62,370 nucleotides of DNA from Deltaproteobacteria bacterium (GCA_021779095.1 JAJYBI010000021.1:1-62370), one strand, 5' to 3'. Shown: positions 34,551-44,890, numbered from the stretch's first letter. Numbers and translations: made by a program. The notes: generated by a model from the sequence alone, not told the origin.

Positions 34551-35687
34551 TCAACCGTGCACGAGATCGATGACCGTCACCTCGGGCGGGGCGAGGACGC
34601 GCATGGGGGGCCCCCAGGTGCCGGTGCCGCGGCTCACGTAGATGCTCCCCCCGGCCGGCAGCCGGGTGAGCCCGGTGGGGAAGGGATAGACGAGACGGGT
34701 GAGGAGGGTGAAGGGAAAGATCTGCCCCCCGTGCACGTGTCCGGAGAGCTGCAGGTCGAAGAGGCCGGCGCTCGTGGGATCGATGCGGGGCTGGTGCTTG
34801 AGGAAGAGGATGAAACGGTTCCGGGGGAGCGGCTGGAGAAGCGGCCGCTCGGCTTGCGGCGGGTTCTCACCGGTGCGGTTCCCCGCGGGATCGTCCACCC
34901 CCGCCACGGTCAGGCAGTCCCCCGCGTTTACCGCCTCCCCCCTGAGGACGGTGAACCCCGCGTCGCGGGTGAAGCGGAGCGCCTGATCGAGCCCCACATA
35001 GAATTCGTGGTTGCCGGTAATGGCAAACTTCCCCAGCCGCGGCCGGATCTGCCGCAGGAGCGCCAGGATCCCCGTCGCCCCGTCCAGGTGACCGTCCACG
35101 AAATCGCCGGTGGAGACCAGGAGGTCGGGATGCGCCTCCTCCACGAGCCGGGCTACCCGGGCCAGGCGCGCCTCCCGCACGATGAGCCCCAGGTGCATGT
35201 CGGAGATCTGCACGATCCTGATCCGGCCGGCGGAGGCGGGGATCTTCGGAGAGGCGATGGTCAGGTGCTCCGTCCGGATGTCCCGGGCCGCGAAAAAGCC
35301 GTAGACCGAGAGGACGCACGCCCCCCCCGCCGCGACGGTGAAGAGCGGCCGGACGGTGAGCAGGATGGCCGATGGGTCGTGCTTCAGGAGGAATGCGGCG
35401 CACCGGACCAGGAGACGGTACAGGTCGAGCGGGAGCGCCAGTGAGCAGAAGAGGAACAGGAAGCCGAGCCAGCAGTACGCCGGCCAGGCGACCAGCCGGG
35501 CGGCCTCGTCGTACCCCCGCCGCTCCAGGGCCCGCACCAGCATCGGCGCACACGTCATGAGCAGCAGACATCCCGCCAGGAGGGAGGAGGCGGCGGGATG
35601 CAGGGCGAAGGCGGCGCGGGCCCGCACGAAGAAGTAGAGGTGCATCCCGCCGTAGAGGCCGAAAAATACGAGGAAGAAGAGCCGCAT
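34551..35687 (-). CDS. membrane-anchored calcineurin-like metallophosphoesterase
   Basis: 378 residues. Four hydrophobic segments in the first 130 residues, then a phosphoesterase domain with the metal-binding series: ISDMHLG, STGDFVDGH, ITGNHEFY, and LSGHVHGGQIFP. This YaeI-like architecture is common; substrates may include UDP-diacylglucosamine-type lipids or phosphodiesters but cannot be told. It stands alone downstream of the outer-membrane protein gene, same strand, with GGAGACGGC before the ATG. Confidence 0.88.
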   Translation of the reverse strand: MRLFFLVFFGLYGGMHLYFFVRARAAFALHPAASSLLAGCLLLMTCAPMLVRALERRGYDEAARLVAWPAYCWLGFLFLFCSLALPLDLYRLLVRCAAFLLKHDPSAILLTVRPLFTVAAGGACVLSVYGFFAARDIRTEHLTIASPKIPASAGRIRIVQISDMHLGLIVREARLARVARLVEEAHPDLLVSTGDFVDGHLDGATGILALLRQIRPRLGKFAITGNHEFYVGLDQALRFTRDAGFTVLRGEAVNAGDCLTVAGVDDPAGNRTGENPPQAERPLLQPLPRNRFILFLKHQPRIDPTSAGLFDLQLSGHVHGGQIFPFTLLTRLVYPFPTGLTRLPAGGSIYVSRGTGTWGPPMRVLAPPEVTVIDLVHG

Positions 35688-35726
35688 GCCGTCTCCGCCG
35701 ATTCCGCTGTCGTTGATTGCCGTCGG

Positions 35727-36485
35727 TTAGAAGTCGACCCCGACCTCGGCGAACGGTCCGCCGAAGTGCCCGTCCGCCCGGATATCGCTCACATCGATCC
35801 GGAACTTCTCGTAGCGGTACCCGCCGGCAACGAAGAGGGGACCGAACGGCTTGACCTTGGCCCGGGCGATGATGTCGTAGTAGTGGCTGCCGCCCCAGGC
35901 GATCCCCCGCACCTCCCCTTCCGCTACGAGCCAGCGGACCGGCTTCAGCTGCAGCCCCGCATAGGCCATCGGTACGGCGATGAACCGGCTGACCGACTGA
36001 TGAAACCCGGTGTCCGGCTGGGTCAGCTCCGCCTTGAAGTCGATGAACCGTGCGTCCAGCCCCAGCTCCAGGTTGACGGTGTTGAGCGTGGCGGTCCTGA
36101 TGAACGGCAGGCCGAACACGAGCCCCAGGTCGTAGTGGTCCATGGATAGGCGTGAGGTTACCGGCAGGTTCGCCTGAAAGGTCTGCCCCCCGAAGGTGAA
36201 GGGGGTCGATCTGGCACCCGTCCCCCGGAACTCCATGGGGGTCGCCATCAGGTAGATGACCGGCAGAAACGGCGCATCGATCCTGAGCCGGCCGGTCACC
36301 CGGGTCCGGTCGCCGTACCCCAGATCGTTTTTCAGGCTGAGGTTGTCGGGACTCTGGTAGGAAAGGTCACCGGACGGGGACTGTATCCAGCCGCCGACGG
36401 CGGCCTCCAGGCCGACGGCGCGGGCGGTCCCCGGCGCAGAGGTGACGGCCAGCAGTGCAAGGGCGATCCACAGCTTCCGTATCAT
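35727..36485 (-). CDS. outer membrane beta-barrel protein, TIGR04219-like
   Basis: 252 residues. Signal peptide about 1-23 (Ala-Arg-Ala). The remainder is alternating amphipathic strands, ending in an aromatic residue (VGVDF), typical of outer-membrane barrels; the pattern [33 protein letters not shown] fits TIGR04219 proteins. Function unknown. GGGAGAAGGACC precedes the ATG. Gene ends 39 bases before the metallophosphoesterase start, so they may share a transcript. Confidence 0.78.
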   Translation of the reverse strand: MIRKLWIALALLAVTSAPGTARAVGLEAAVGGWIQSPSGDLSYQSPDNLSLKNDLGYGDRTRVTGRLRIDAPFLPVIYLMATPMEFRGTGARSTPFTFGGQTFQANLPVTSRLSMDHYDLGLVFGLPFIRTATLNTVNLELGLDARFIDFKAELTQPDTGFHQSVSRFIAVPMAYAGLQLKPVRWLVAEGEVRGIAWGGSHYYDIIARAKVKPFGPLFVAGGYRYEKFRIDVSDIRADGHFGGPFAEVGVDF

Positions 36486-36646
36486 GGTCCTTCTCCCTTC
36501 GACGAACGAGATGGGAAAACCTTCCGCGTATCATCGGCGTTTCCGGCCACCATGTCAAGGAGAAGACCGGGCGGCACGCGCCACCTTGCCGGCGCGCCGC
36601 GCCGGTGCTACCCTTGGGGAACCCAGTTGCAGGAAAGGAAACGGTC

Positions 36647-37063
36647 ATGAAGCATTTCAGAAAGGAACTCTGGTTCGAAACGCGGTCGCGGCGGGAGCTG
36701 ATCAACATCACCCCCCGGCTGCGGGACTGCCTCAAGGAAAGCGGCATCCGGGAGGGGCTTTTGTTGTGCAACGCCATGCACATCACCGCCAGCGTCTTCG
36801 TCAACGACGACGAACCGGGGCTGCATCACGATTTCGAGGTCTGGCTGGAGGGGCTCGCCCCGGAGAAGCCCCACTCCCGCTATCGGCACAACGGCTACGA
36901 GGACAACGCGGACGCCCACCTGAAACGGACGATCATGGGACGGGAGGTGGTGGTGGCGATAACGGGGGGAGAGCTGGACCTGGGGCCGTGGGAGCAGGTC
37001 TTCTACGGCGAGTTCGACGGGAAGCGGCGCAAGAGGGTGCTGGTGAAGATCATCGGGGAGTAG
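36647..37063 (+). CDS. YjbQ/UPF0047 family protein
   Basis: 138 residues, the family's standard length. Signatures: [29 protein letters not shown], then [44 protein letters not shown]. Some members have thiamine-phosphate synthase side activity, but the physiological role is open. Start at 36647 follows AAAGGAAACGGTC. Plus strand, between the outer-membrane protein gene and a minus-strand two-component pair. Confidence 0.92.
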   Translation: MKHFRKELWFETRSRRELINITPRLRDCLKESGIREGLLLCNAMHITASVFVNDDEPGLHHDFEVWLEGLAPEKPHSRYRHNGYEDNADAHLKRTIMGREVVVAITGGELDLGPWEQVFYGEFDGKRRKRVLVKIIGE

Positions 37064-37074
37064 CCCCGGCCGGT

Positions 37075-37464
37075 TCAGACAAGTCCCAGCTCCGCGATGC
37101 ATTGGGTGGTGAACGGCTTGGAACAGAACTCCGTCACCCCCAGCTCCCGGCACTGCGCCTTGTCGTGGGGGTCCTCCGAAGAGGTGAGAACGACGACCCG
37201 GGTCCCCTTGGTCCGTTCGTCACCGCGGATACGCTTCAGGACCTCGATGCCGTCGAGACGGGGGAGCCTGAGGTCGAGCAGGACAACACCGGGACAACAG
37301 GTCGCCGCGGCGCCGGACCGCTCGTCGCCGTGAAGCATACGGACGGCGGCCGCCCCGTCGCGGGCAACGGTGACCTGCGAAACCCCGGCCTTCTTCAGGA
37401 CACGCAGGGCAAGCCACTCGTCGTCTCCGTTGTCTTCCACAAGCAGAATGCCCGGATCGTCCAT
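37075..37464 (-). CDS. single-domain response regulator (Rcp1-like)
   Basis: 129 residues, only a receiver domain. Acidic pocket LLVEDNGDDEWL, phospho-acceptor Asp in VVLLDLRLPRLDG, Thr in VVLTSSEDP and Lys in CSKPFTT. The extra residues and the ERTKGTRVVVLTSS pattern fit the Rcp1 group that partners phytochrome-like or PAS kinases. GAGGGGGG stands before the ATG at 37464; the start lies ten bases after the kinase gene's stop. No output domain, so it acts through protein contacts. Confidence 0.86.
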   Translation of the reverse strand: MDDPGILLVEDNGDDEWLALRVLKKAGVSQVTVARDGAAAVRMLHGDERSGAAATCCPGVVLLDLRLPRLDGIEVLKRIRGDERTKGTRVVVLTSSEDPHDKAQCRELGVTEFCSKPFTTQCIAELGLV

Positions 37465-37474
37465 AACACCCCCC

Positions 37475-38752
37475 TCAACGGCCGGCAAGCGTAAAGTAAA
37501 ACGTTGCCCCCTTGCCGCAAGCCGCCTCTGCCCACACAAGCCCGTCGTGTCGTTCGATGATCCGCTTCACGGTGGCCAGCCCGAGACCGTCCCCCTCGAA
37601 CTCGCCTTCGGGGTGAAGACGGCAGAACGGCTCGAACAGCTTGTCCGCATGGGTCATATCGAACCCCGACCCGTTGTCCCTGACAAAACAGGGACGACCT
37701 TCCCGCCGGTCGTCCCTGCCGAACTCCACAACGGCCCCGGGAGCGCCGGACGTATACTTGATGGCGTTTCCCAGCAGGTTTCGCAGGCAGACCCGCAACA
37801 TCCCGCAGTCCCCCCATACGGTTACTCCCGGTGCGATCGATACGGTCGGCCCGTCGGTTCCGGACTCTTCCATCAGTTCATCCACGACCTGCTGCGCCAT
37901 ACCGGACAGGTCGACATCCTCCCGGTTGAGGTCTGCGCGCGAGAGGCGGTGCATCTGCAGCAACGCATCGACGACCATGCGCAACCGCCGGCTCGAAACG
38001 CCGATACGCGCCACCACCGGAACCATTTCGACGAAATCGCCTTCGGCGGCACACTCCGCGATGACCCGACTGAACGCATCCAGCCGGGCGATGGGGGCAC
38101 GCAGTTCGTGGGAGATGGAATAGCAAAAGCTCTCCAGGTCCCGGTTCAACCGCTCCAGCTCCAGGGTCCGGAGCTGCACCCGCCGCTCCAGCTCCGTGTT
38201 CAGCTCCGCAAGCTGGGCACTCAGCCGCTTCTGTTGGGTAACGTCCCGGGAGATCCCCACAACGCCGGCAATCTCCCCGTCCGGCCCGCAGTACGGCACC
38301 TTGACGGTATCGAGCAGCACCTGCGTACCGTCCGGATAGGTCACCCACTCCTCGGCGCGACACTCCATACCGCTCTCCATGATCTGCCGGTCCACCTCCC
38401 GAATACTCTCGGCCATCTCGCGGCCGAAAAAATCGTAGTCGGTCTTGCCGAACTGTTCCGCTTCGGGCATCCCGACAAATTTTTCCGACGACTTGTTGCA
38501 GGCCCGGTAGACACCATGGCGGTCCTTGACGTAGATAAGGTCACTGACGGCATCGATGATACACCGCAACATCCGTTCGTTCGACGAAACGCCCCCGCCG
38601 GAACTGCTCCGTTCCCCGGCAAGCTCGCGTCGCAGCGCGGCGTTTTCCAGATCAAGCTCGTCCCCGCGGGTACGAAGCTCCACTATCAGCCGCCGCGCCT
38701 CCTCCGGCGTCATCTCCCCGTCCACGTCCCCGACGATACCGGTGCCCGCCAT
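37475..38752 (-). CDS. cytoplasmic PAS-domain histidine kinase
   Basis: 425 residues, no membrane segment. An N-terminal short coiled coil, one PAS domain with PAC (about 65-190, SDLIYVKDRHGVYRACNKSS), HisKA with His in CYSISHELRAPIARLDAFSR, and HATPase with the N box LRNLLGNAIKYT, G1 VRDNGSGFDM and G2 GLGLATVKRI. GGAGGGAGG precedes the ATG at 38752. The next gene is its likely partner, a stand-alone receiver, as in bacteriophytochrome-Rcp1 pairs. Signal unknown. Confidence 0.87.
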   Translation of the reverse strand: MAGTGIVGDVDGEMTPEEARRLIVELRTRGDELDLENAALRRELAGERSSSGGGVSSNERMLRCIIDAVSDLIYVKDRHGVYRACNKSSEKFVGMPEAEQFGKTDYDFFGREMAESIREVDRQIMESGMECRAEEWVTYPDGTQVLLDTVKVPYCGPDGEIAGVVGISRDVTQQKRLSAQLAELNTELERRVQLRTLELERLNRDLESFCYSISHELRAPIARLDAFSRVIAECAAEGDFVEMVPVVARIGVSSRRLRMVVDALLQMHRLSRADLNREDVDLSGMAQQVVDELMEESGTDGPTVSIAPGVTVWGDCGMLRVCLRNLLGNAIKYTSGAPGAVVEFGRDDRREGRPCFVRDNGSGFDMTHADKLFEPFCRLHPEGEFEGDGLGLATVKRIIERHDGLVWAEAACGKGATFYFTLAGR

Positions 38753-38833
38753 ATGCCTCCCTCCGGCTACCATTAGCCCCCGACAACGTTGTTACGGAGC
38801 AGGAATATCATACTTGCCGCCGCCCCTCAACAG

Positions 38834-39721
38834 CTATTTGTTCCACCCGGCCCGCGCCCGGTATTTTTTGACGAGCCTCTCAGGGTGATACGAGAGTTTC
38901 GCCGCACGCAGCCCCGGCTGGCCCAGGTCCTGCTCCCGGTTGGTCCAGGTGCAGTCGGTGAAGAGCAGGCGGTTGAACTCCCGCTCCACAAGCTGGGAGA
39001 GCCCTTCCAGGAACGGCTCCGACTTCTCGAAATGACAGACCGAGGTCGTTCGGTTGAGCCGCTCCCCCAGCACGAACGCGGCAACCGTCCCCTCCACGAG
39101 CACCACGAGCCCCTCCAGTCCGAGTTCGCCCGCCAGCCCCAGCGCCTCCCGGGTCGCCTCCACCTCCCGCGCCAGCGATGCGCTCCCCGTCGGGCGGTGC
39201 ACCCGGGCCCACTCGTCCAGAAGTGTCAGGGCGCCGGGCCTGAATGCGGGGGCATAGGGCTCGACCCGGTGGCTGTGCCGGTTGGTGAAATACTTCACCC
39301 GGTTCCGCTTCTTGTGAAACCGTCCCCCCGCAAGTTCCGCCATCTCGCTGCGGCGATAGAGGTAGTCGAAGTTGTCCCGGTCCTCCGTCAGCACCACCCC
39401 GGCTCCGGACAGGTAGCGGGCAGCGAACGGCCCGTCGGCGCCGTAGAGGGTCATCCCCTCATCCAGCAGCAGACGCACGGCGCCGTCGATATCGCCGGAG
39501 AAGGGGGGAAGAAAATACCTCTCGTCGCCATAGCCCCGCCCGAGGACCACCAGCGCATCACCGACCGTGGTGAGCCGGTACGCATGGGCGGCGCGGAACA
39601 GGTAGAGGTTGGCGAAGGTGCATTCGGACACCTCCGGTTGCAGTACGGAAAAGATGGCGTCGAACAGCGGTTTGTCGGGAAGCTCAAGCGCGCGAGCGTC
39701 GGGATACTGCGGGATGTTCAT
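38834..39721 (-). CDS. DUF2156 (phosphatidylglycerol lysyltransferase C-terminal-like) protein
   Basis: 295 residues resembling the GNAT-like C-terminal half of MprF without its membrane part: FANLYLFRAAHAYR, GRFHKKRNRVKYFTNRH, AAFVLGERLNRTTSVCHFEKSEPFLEGLSQLVEREF. Such stand-alone proteins may transfer aminoacyl groups, but the acceptor is unknown. Start at 39721 is preceded by AGAGGAAACGTC. Divergent from the DTW-domain gene. Confidence 0.8.
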   Translation of the reverse strand: MNIPQYPDARALELPDKPLFDAIFSVLQPEVSECTFANLYLFRAAHAYRLTTVGDALVVLGRGYGDERYFLPPFSGDIDGAVRLLLDEGMTLYGADGPFAARYLSGAGVVLTEDRDNFDYLYRRSEMAELAGGRFHKKRNRVKYFTNRHSHRVEPYAPAFRPGALTLLDEWARVHRPTGSASLAREVEATREALGLAGELGLEGLVVLVEGTVAAFVLGERLNRTTSVCHFEKSEPFLEGLSQLVEREFNRLLFTDCTWTNREQDLGQPGLRAAKLSYHPERLVKKYRARAGWNK

Positions 39722-39866
39722 GACGTTTCCTCTGTCTGCCAGTATAGCAGCATTCATGCATCGCACCCTCGGATTTCACGACATGCCGAATCTGGTGGCA
39801 TATGGGACCGCAATGCCGTATTATCGGCCCGCCCAGCTTCTCTCGTCGCAAAGGAACCGCACCGCC

Positions 39867-40487
39867 ATGGGAACCCGCTCAAAACGCAGCGAACGCTGTC
39901 CGGACTGCAGGATGCACCGTGCCGCCTGCCTCTGCCCGCTCATCCCCCTCTACCGGCTGGCGACCCGCGTCGTCCTCGTGATGCATCACCGGGAATGGAT
40001 CAAGCCGACCGCAACCGGCCCGCTCGCCCTCCGGGCGCTGGCAAACAGCGAACTGCGCATCCAGGGCCTTCCGGACCAACCGCTTCATTGCGGCGACCTG
40101 GTTGTCCCGGAGCGTCGGATGCTCCTCCTCTACCCGGGCGACGACGTGCCTCTCCTGACAAAACGGTTCCTGGCGAGCGACCCGCGCCCCGTCACCCTGG
40201 TGGTCCCCGACGGTTCCTGGCGTCAGGCGTCCCGCATGGGGCGCAGGCTCCCCGGCATCGAACATGCCGAGATGGTGCGCCTGCCAGAAGGGCCCCCCAC
40301 CAGGTGGGGGATACGCCGGGAGCCCCACCCGCAGGGGCTGGCAACCTACGAGGCGATCGCCCGGGCGCTGGGGGTGATCGAATCCGCCGAAGTGCAGCAC
40401 GGAATGGAGACGCTGTTCGACGAGATGGTGAGACGGACCATGCGGTCCCGCGGCGGAGCGTACGCATCGTCGGGGCAGGAAAACTGA
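39867..40487 (+). CDS. tapT: DTW-domain tRNA-uridine aminocarboxypropyltransferase
   Basis: 206 residues. N-terminal Cys motif ERCPDCRMHRAACLCPLIP, probable zinc site, then VVLVMHHREWIKPTATG and the DxTW-type motif as PDGSWRQASRM. Family enzymes (TapT/TuaA) transfer the aminocarboxypropyl group of S-adenosylmethionine to uridine 47 (acp3U) in tRNA. The SW in place of TW is a common variant. Start at 39867, AAGGAACC upstream; the open frame to 39609 overlaps the divergent gene and is not used. Confidence 0.85.
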   Translation: MGTRSKRSERCPDCRMHRAACLCPLIPLYRLATRVVLVMHHREWIKPTATGPLALRALANSELRIQGLPDQPLHCGDLVVPERRMLLLYPGDDVPLLTKRFLASDPRPVTLVVPDGSWRQASRMGRRLPGIEHAEMVRLPEGPPTRWGIRREPHPQGLATYEAIARALGVIESAEVQHGMETLFDEMVRRTMRSRGGAYASSGQEN

Positions 40488-40563
40488 TCCGTTTCTGGTA
40501 CACTGGATCGCTGCCGGTGCCCGGGGCATCGGCGTTCGCAAAGAACCTGTCGGAGGGAATCAG

Positions 40564-40971
40564 ATGAAAAAACGGCTCGGCATCCTGGTTGCGCTCATCG
40601 CGCTTGCCGGCGTCGCCCATGCGGGGCACCGTCCCGAAGATGGGGACGAACCGCTGCGGCAGCCCCCGCCGGCAGTGGAGTCTCCCACGGCCGGCGCTCC
40701 GGTCGGGACGGCAAGCAAGGCGCAGATCTATACCTGGAGGGAAAAGGGGGTCCTGCACGCGGTCAGCAACCCGAGCGACGTCCCCCCGCGCTACTCCAGA
40801 CGCGTCCAGCCCCCGGGGGCGGACCCCCGGATCGTGCTGATGGAGCCCGAAGCACCGGCTGCCGGCGCGAAACCGGCCGGTGCGGTGCGGAAGGGAAAAC
40901 ATGCCGTCCCGGCGCACAGGCCGGCAGCGGCGCGCCGGAAGAGAGCCGCACCGGCGGTCGAGAAGGAATAG
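40564..40971 (+). CDS. exported DUF4124-like small protein
   Basis: 135 residues. Signal peptide about 1-20 (AHA). The central pattern QIYTWREKGVLHAVSNPSDVPPRY fits the short DUF4124 domain (usually YRWVDEKGVVHYSN). The tail is rich in Ala, Pro, Lys and Arg, probably disordered and possibly wall- or nucleic acid-binding. TCGGAGGGAATCAG precedes the start. Function unknown. Confidence 0.72.
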   Translation: MKKRLGILVALIALAGVAHAGHRPEDGDEPLRQPPPAVESPTAGAPVGTASKAQIYTWREKGVLHAVSNPSDVPPRYSRRVQPPGADPRIVLMEPEAPAAGAKPAGAVRKGKHAVPAHRPAAARRKRAAPAVEKE

Positions 40972-40981
40972 TGGTCTTACC

Positions 40982-41422
40982 TCAGAACAGCACCACCAGC
41001 GCCACCCCGCCGACGAACACGACGAGGTTGCAGACCGCGGAGATGCCGTGCAGCTTCGAGAACTGCCGGCGCAGCGGATCGTCCTTGGGCGTCGTCTCGA
41101 AGGACGGGATTTCCCGCTTCAGCGCGGCGGCCCGCGGCTCGATCCGGAACGCCTGGAACGCCGCCGCCGCCAGCATGACGCCGAGCACCGCACAGGCGGC
41201 CGCGCTGTGCCGTCCCCACATCAACAGCTGCAGGACGAGTGCAACCGCCCCGCAGGCGAGCCCCCAACGGAAATAGCCGGGAAACAGCACCCCCACGATC
41301 CGCCCCGCCAGGTCCCGGGGCTGGGTGCGGAAGAGGGTCGGGGTGAGGATGAAGGTGAAGATGGCGACGCCCCCGACCCAGAAGGCGACGGCGATACGAT
41401 AGAGAATGGCCAGGATCTGCAT
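40982..41422 (-). CDS. DUF4149 membrane protein
   Basis: 146 residues with four membrane helices (about 4-28, 45-67, 72-93, 125-145). The pattern AFWVGGVAIFTFILTPTLFRT and the C-terminal FSKLHGISAVCNLVVFVGGVALV match DUF4149. Function unknown. GGAGGTGCAACC stands before the ATG. Its end converges with the DUF4124-like gene, 10 bases apart. Confidence 0.85.
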   Translation of the reverse strand: MQILAILYRIAVAFWVGGVAIFTFILTPTLFRTQPRDLAGRIVGVLFPGYFRWGLACGAVALVLQLLMWGRHSAAACAVLGVMLAAAAFQAFRIEPRAAALKREIPSFETTPKDDPLRRQFSKLHGISAVCNLVVFVGGVALVVLF

Positions 41423-41457
41423 GGTTGCACCTCCGTGTCAGGAGCGGATGTGAGAGA

Positions 41458-42315
41458 TCAGACGTGCAGGGCGTACCGGTCGATGATCCACCGGGCGATG
41501 CTCCGCTTCCCCGGCAGGGCGGCGGGCAGGTTGCCGATGCAGAACCAGCGGGCGTCCTCCAGTTCGTCCTCCCCCACATTGATCTCGCCGCCGGCGTAAT
41601 CCGCCACGAAACCGGCCATGAGCTGGCTGGGGAACGGCCAGTTCTGGCTCCCCACGTACCGGATGTTCGTCACCTCCAGCCTCGTCTCCTCCCGCACCTC
41701 CCGCACGACGCACTCCTCCAGCGATTCGCCGAAGTCCACGAACCCGGCGACGAGCCCGTAGCGCCCCGCGGGCCAGACCGCCTTGCGCGCCAGCAGGAAC
41801 TCGTCGTTGCGCCGCACCAGTACGATGATGCAGGGGTGGATATGGGGATAGTGCTCGCGTCCGCACTCCCGGCAGCGCCGCCCCCACGACCCGCCCATCC
41901 ATTCGGTGCCGTTGCCGCACACGGAGCAGAAACGGCTGCCGCGCTCCCACGCCAGGATCTGGTGCGCCAGCCCGCCCAGGGTGAGGAGCCGGTCGTCCAG
42001 GAGGTCGTCCGTCGCGTTGAACGGCTCGGCGCGGAAGCCGGCCGGCAGTTCTACGGTCCGGGCGACGGCCACCGCCCGCAGGGGCCTCCCCTCCAGGAGA
42101 CCGATGAACAGCGGCTCCGCATCACCGCACCAGGGGGGAAGCTCCCCGTCCGCCAGGTCGAACCGGCCGTCGCGCTCGACAACCACCAGCTCTCCCCCCC
42201 GGACGATGATCCACCACCCCGGCCCGCCCGGGTCCCGGTCGGGCGTACCCGGCGAAAAGGTCTTTCTGATGATCTCATGATTGAACGGCAGGTTGACGGC
42301 TTCGGGATAGGTCAT
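41458..42315 (-). CDS. nudC: NAD(+) diphosphatase / NAD-capped RNA decapping Nudix enzyme
   Basis: 285 residues. Zinc ribbon CSVCGNG..CRECGREHYPH, Nudix box GFVDFGESLEECVVREVREET, and the NudC-specific SQNWPFPSQLM just downstream. NudC cleaves NADH/NAD to nicotinamide mononucleotide and AMP and removes NAD caps from RNA. Start at 42315 (MTYPEAV); the longer frame is not needed. Upstream, 97 bases separate it from the REC-PilZ gene. Confidence 0.93.
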   Translation of the reverse strand: MTYPEAVNLPFNHEIIRKTFSPGTPDRDPGGPGWWIIVRGGELVVVERDGRFDLADGELPPWCGDAEPLFIGLLEGRPLRAVAVARTVELPAGFRAEPFNATDDLLDDRLLTLGGLAHQILAWERGSRFCSVCGNGTEWMGGSWGRRCRECGREHYPHIHPCIIVLVRRNDEFLLARKAVWPAGRYGLVAGFVDFGESLEECVVREVREETRLEVTNIRYVGSQNWPFPSQLMAGFVADYAGGEINVGEDELEDARWFCIGNLPAALPGKRSIARWIIDRYALHV

Positions 42316-42412
42316 GGCGCACTCCGGTGGGAAATGTGTGACAGCATACAACCGAACCGGCGGCAGTGCAACGGAAAGCGAACGGCGGGGGGAACGACGA
42401 AAGGGAAGGCGG

Positions 42413-43129
42413 CTACCAGACGGGGTCGAGCTGCTCGTTGATGATGTAGGTGCGGATCGCATCCACGTCGTCCGTGGCGAGGTCAAGGAACTGCAGCCCC
42501 ATCCCGGCGGGGAGCTTGCGGTTCTTCGGCTCGCCGGGTTCATTGACCCAGGCGACCCGGGCCTGGCACCGGATCGGATCGGGTCGGAACGGCAGGACGA
42601 ACTCCGCATCCAGCGGGGTATCCTCCGCCATGAGGTTCGCGGTCTCCAGGAACACCCCGCCCGTACTGAGATTGATGGTGTAATCCGACAGGAGCTGGCC
42701 GGGCGCCTGCCCGAACTGAATCTGCAAACGGGCGATATACCTGATAAGCGAACGCACCGTCACGCGCAGGTGTTTTTGGGCGATATCGATGAAGTGCTGG
42801 CGGTTGAGCGGCTTGAGGAGGACGTCGTCGCACCCCGCCGCCATGCAGCGCTCCAGGTCCGTCTGGCGGCCGCTGACGGTGACCATGACGACGGGGACCT
42901 GGCGCAGCCTCTCGTCCGCCTTGATCCGACGGCAGCATTCGTCGCCATCCATGACCGGCATGTACAGATCGAGAAATACGATATCGGGCACGACGGTGGC
43001 GAGGATATCCAGCACCTCGCCACCATGATGAGCAGTCCTGAATTCGAACTCGTCCCTGCGGAAAAAGGTCTTCTCCAGTTCGATGAAGAAATCCATATCG
43101 TCTGCGAGAAGGATGATTTTTTTCGACAC
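42413..43129 (-). CDS. receiver-PilZ response regulator
   Basis: 238 residues from a GTG at 43129, preferred because GGAGGGCAGC lies directly before it; an ATG 15 codons earlier lacks a site. Receiver domain (about 1-118) with Asp in IVFLDLYMPVMDG and Lys in LLKPLN. PilZ-type domain (about 130-235) with NLSTGGVFLET. The usual RxxxR motif for cyclic di-GMP is only partly seen (RSLIRYIARL), so nucleotide binding is uncertain. Likely links a kinase to motility or surface behaviour; it sits beside a chemoreceptor gene. Confidence 0.84.
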   Translation of the reverse strand: MSKKIILLADDMDFFIELEKTFFRRDEFEFRTAHHGGEVLDILATVVPDIVFLDLYMPVMDGDECCRRIKADERLRQVPVVMVTVSGRQTDLERCMAAGCDDVLLKPLNRQHFIDIAQKHLRVTVRSLIRYIARLQIQFGQAPGQLLSDYTINLSTGGVFLETANLMAEDTPLDAEFVLPFRPDPIRCQARVAWVNEPGEPKNRKLPAGMGLQFLDLATDDVDAIRTYIINEQLDPVW

Positions 43130-43237
43130 GCTGCCCTCCGTACGGAGATCACTTCCATCGCGTACCGGAAGCATTGTACCAGACCGTTCCTGCGCGGCAA
43201 CCGCACGTCGGGAAAAACTCCCCTGACGGGCGGACCT

Positions 43238-44890
43238 TCAGATCAGCCGGAACTGGCCGACCACCCGCTGCAGCCCTTCCGCCAGGACGGAGAGCTGGTT
43301 GGCAGCCGCCACCGATTCCTGCGCCCCCCTGACGGTCTTCTCCACCACATCGGTGATCTGCTGGATATTGTCGCTGATCTCCGAAGTGGTCGCGGTCTGC
43401 TCTTCAGCCGCCGTGGCGATCTGGCTCACCTGCATGGAGACGGCGTCGATCCGTCCCAGTATCTCCTGGAGCGCGTCGCCGGAACGGGCGGCCTCGGCGG
43501 TACCGCTCATTACCTCCTGCACCCCCTCGTTCATGGCGGCCACCGCACCCCGCGTTTCAGTCTGGATCGTCTTGATCATCACGCCGATCTCCCGGGTCGC
43601 CTTGGTGGTCCGCTCCGCCAGCGCCCGCACCTCGTCCGCCACCACGGCGAAGCCGCGCCCCTGCTCGCCGGCCCGGGCCGCCTCGATGGCGGCGTTCAGC
43701 GCCAAGAGGTTCGTCTGATCGGCGATATCCTCGATGGTTCCGACGATGTCGCCGATCTGGTCGGATCGGCCGCCGAGGCTTTCCACGGCACGGGCCGATT
43801 CCTGCACCCGGTCGGCAATCCGCCGCATGACCGAAACCGTCTGGTCCACCACCTGGGCGCCGGTCTGAGCCACCTGCGTCGCCTGCACCGACCCGTCGGC
43901 CGCCATCTGGCAGGTCTGGGCGATATCGCCGCTGGTCGCCGCCATCTCCTCGCTGGCAGTGGCCACCGACCCGGCCTGCATGGCCGCCTGCTCAGCCGCC
44001 GACACCATCTGCTCCGAGGTGGCGCAGACCTGGTTCGCATTGGCCGCCACCTGGGTCGCATCCTGGGCCACCCGGCCGATCAGTTCCACCACCGAAACGC
44101 GCATGCTGTTGAACGCGGCTGCCAGCTGGCCCATCTCGTCATGGGTATGCAGCGGCACGTCCCGCGAGAAATCGCACTCCCGCATCCGGGTTGCGGCCTC
44201 GGACAGTGCCCGGGTTCCGCGGTTTACCGAACGGATGACCGCCAGGTTGATGAGCGTCCCGATCCCCATGGCAAGGAGGATGGCAACGATCGACAGGATC
44301 CGGACGCGGTGGGTGTCGGCCTGCGCCTTCACGTACGACTCCGCGGCCTCGGCGTTTTCCGCCTTGATCAGACCGTCGAGTGCGCTGAACGTCGCCGTCG
44401 CCAGCGGATTGATCTTCTTCACCGTGATCATGGCCGCATCGTCGAACCTGCCGGCGAGCACCGCCTCCCGGACCGGTATCAGCCCCTCATTCACGTAACG
44501 TTCACGCGCCGCGCTGAACGCATCCGCAAGTCGTTTCTGGTCACCCGTCAGCCCCGGCAGGGCCAGGAACTCCTTCCAGAGCCGGTTGATCTCGTCGATG
44601 TTCTTCGCTACCGCATCGGTGTGCTGGGTCACCGTGTGGTCGTGGATCTTGCTGTAGGAGATGTGCGGGTCGTGCTGCTGCGCAAGAAGCAACTGTATCC
44701 GGTTGTCCCGGATCAGCTGGCCGATCTGGGTGAACTTCTGCACGCACTGCAGATGGTCCTGGTACAGCTCCTCGATCTCGGCGCTCTGTACCCCCATGCT
44801 GTGGTATCCGGCAACGCCGATCAGGACAAAGAACATCCCAGTCACACACCCCATGATCAACAGCCGCCATTTGATGAGCAGATTATCCAT
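43238..44890 (-). CDS. methyl-accepting chemotaxis protein with 4HB-type sensor
   Basis: 550 residues. Membrane helices at about 10-32 and 197-218 bracket a periplasmic four-helix-bundle domain (about 35-195). HAMP follows (about 219-272), then the signalling domain with the conserved hairpin tip [59 protein letters not shown] precedes the ATG at 44890. No C-terminal CheR-docking pentapeptide. Ligand unknown. Confidence 0.94.
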   Translation of the reverse strand: MDNLLIKWRLLIMGCVTGMFFVLIGVAGYHSMGVQSAEIEELYQDHLQCVQKFTQIGQLIRDNRIQLLLAQQHDPHISYSKIHDHTVTQHTDAVAKNIDEINRLWKEFLALPGLTGDQKRLADAFSAARERYVNEGLIPVREAVLAGRFDDAAMITVKKINPLATATFSALDGLIKAENAEAAESYVKAQADTHRVRILSIVAILLAMGIGTLINLAVIRSVNRGTRALSEAATRMRECDFSRDVPLHTHDEMGQLAAAFNSMRVSVVELIGRVAQDATQVAANANQVCATSEQMVSAAEQAAMQAGSVATASEEMAATSGDIAQTCQMAADGSVQATQVAQTGAQVVDQTVSVMRRIADRVQESARAVESLGGRSDQIGDIVGTIEDIADQTNLLALNAAIEAARAGEQGRGFAVVADEVRALAERTTKATREIGVMIKTIQTETRGAVAAMNEGVQEVMSGTAEAARSGDALQEILGRIDAVSMQVSQIATAAEEQTATTSEISDNIQQITDVVEKTVRGAQESVAAANQLSVLAEGLQRVVGQFRLI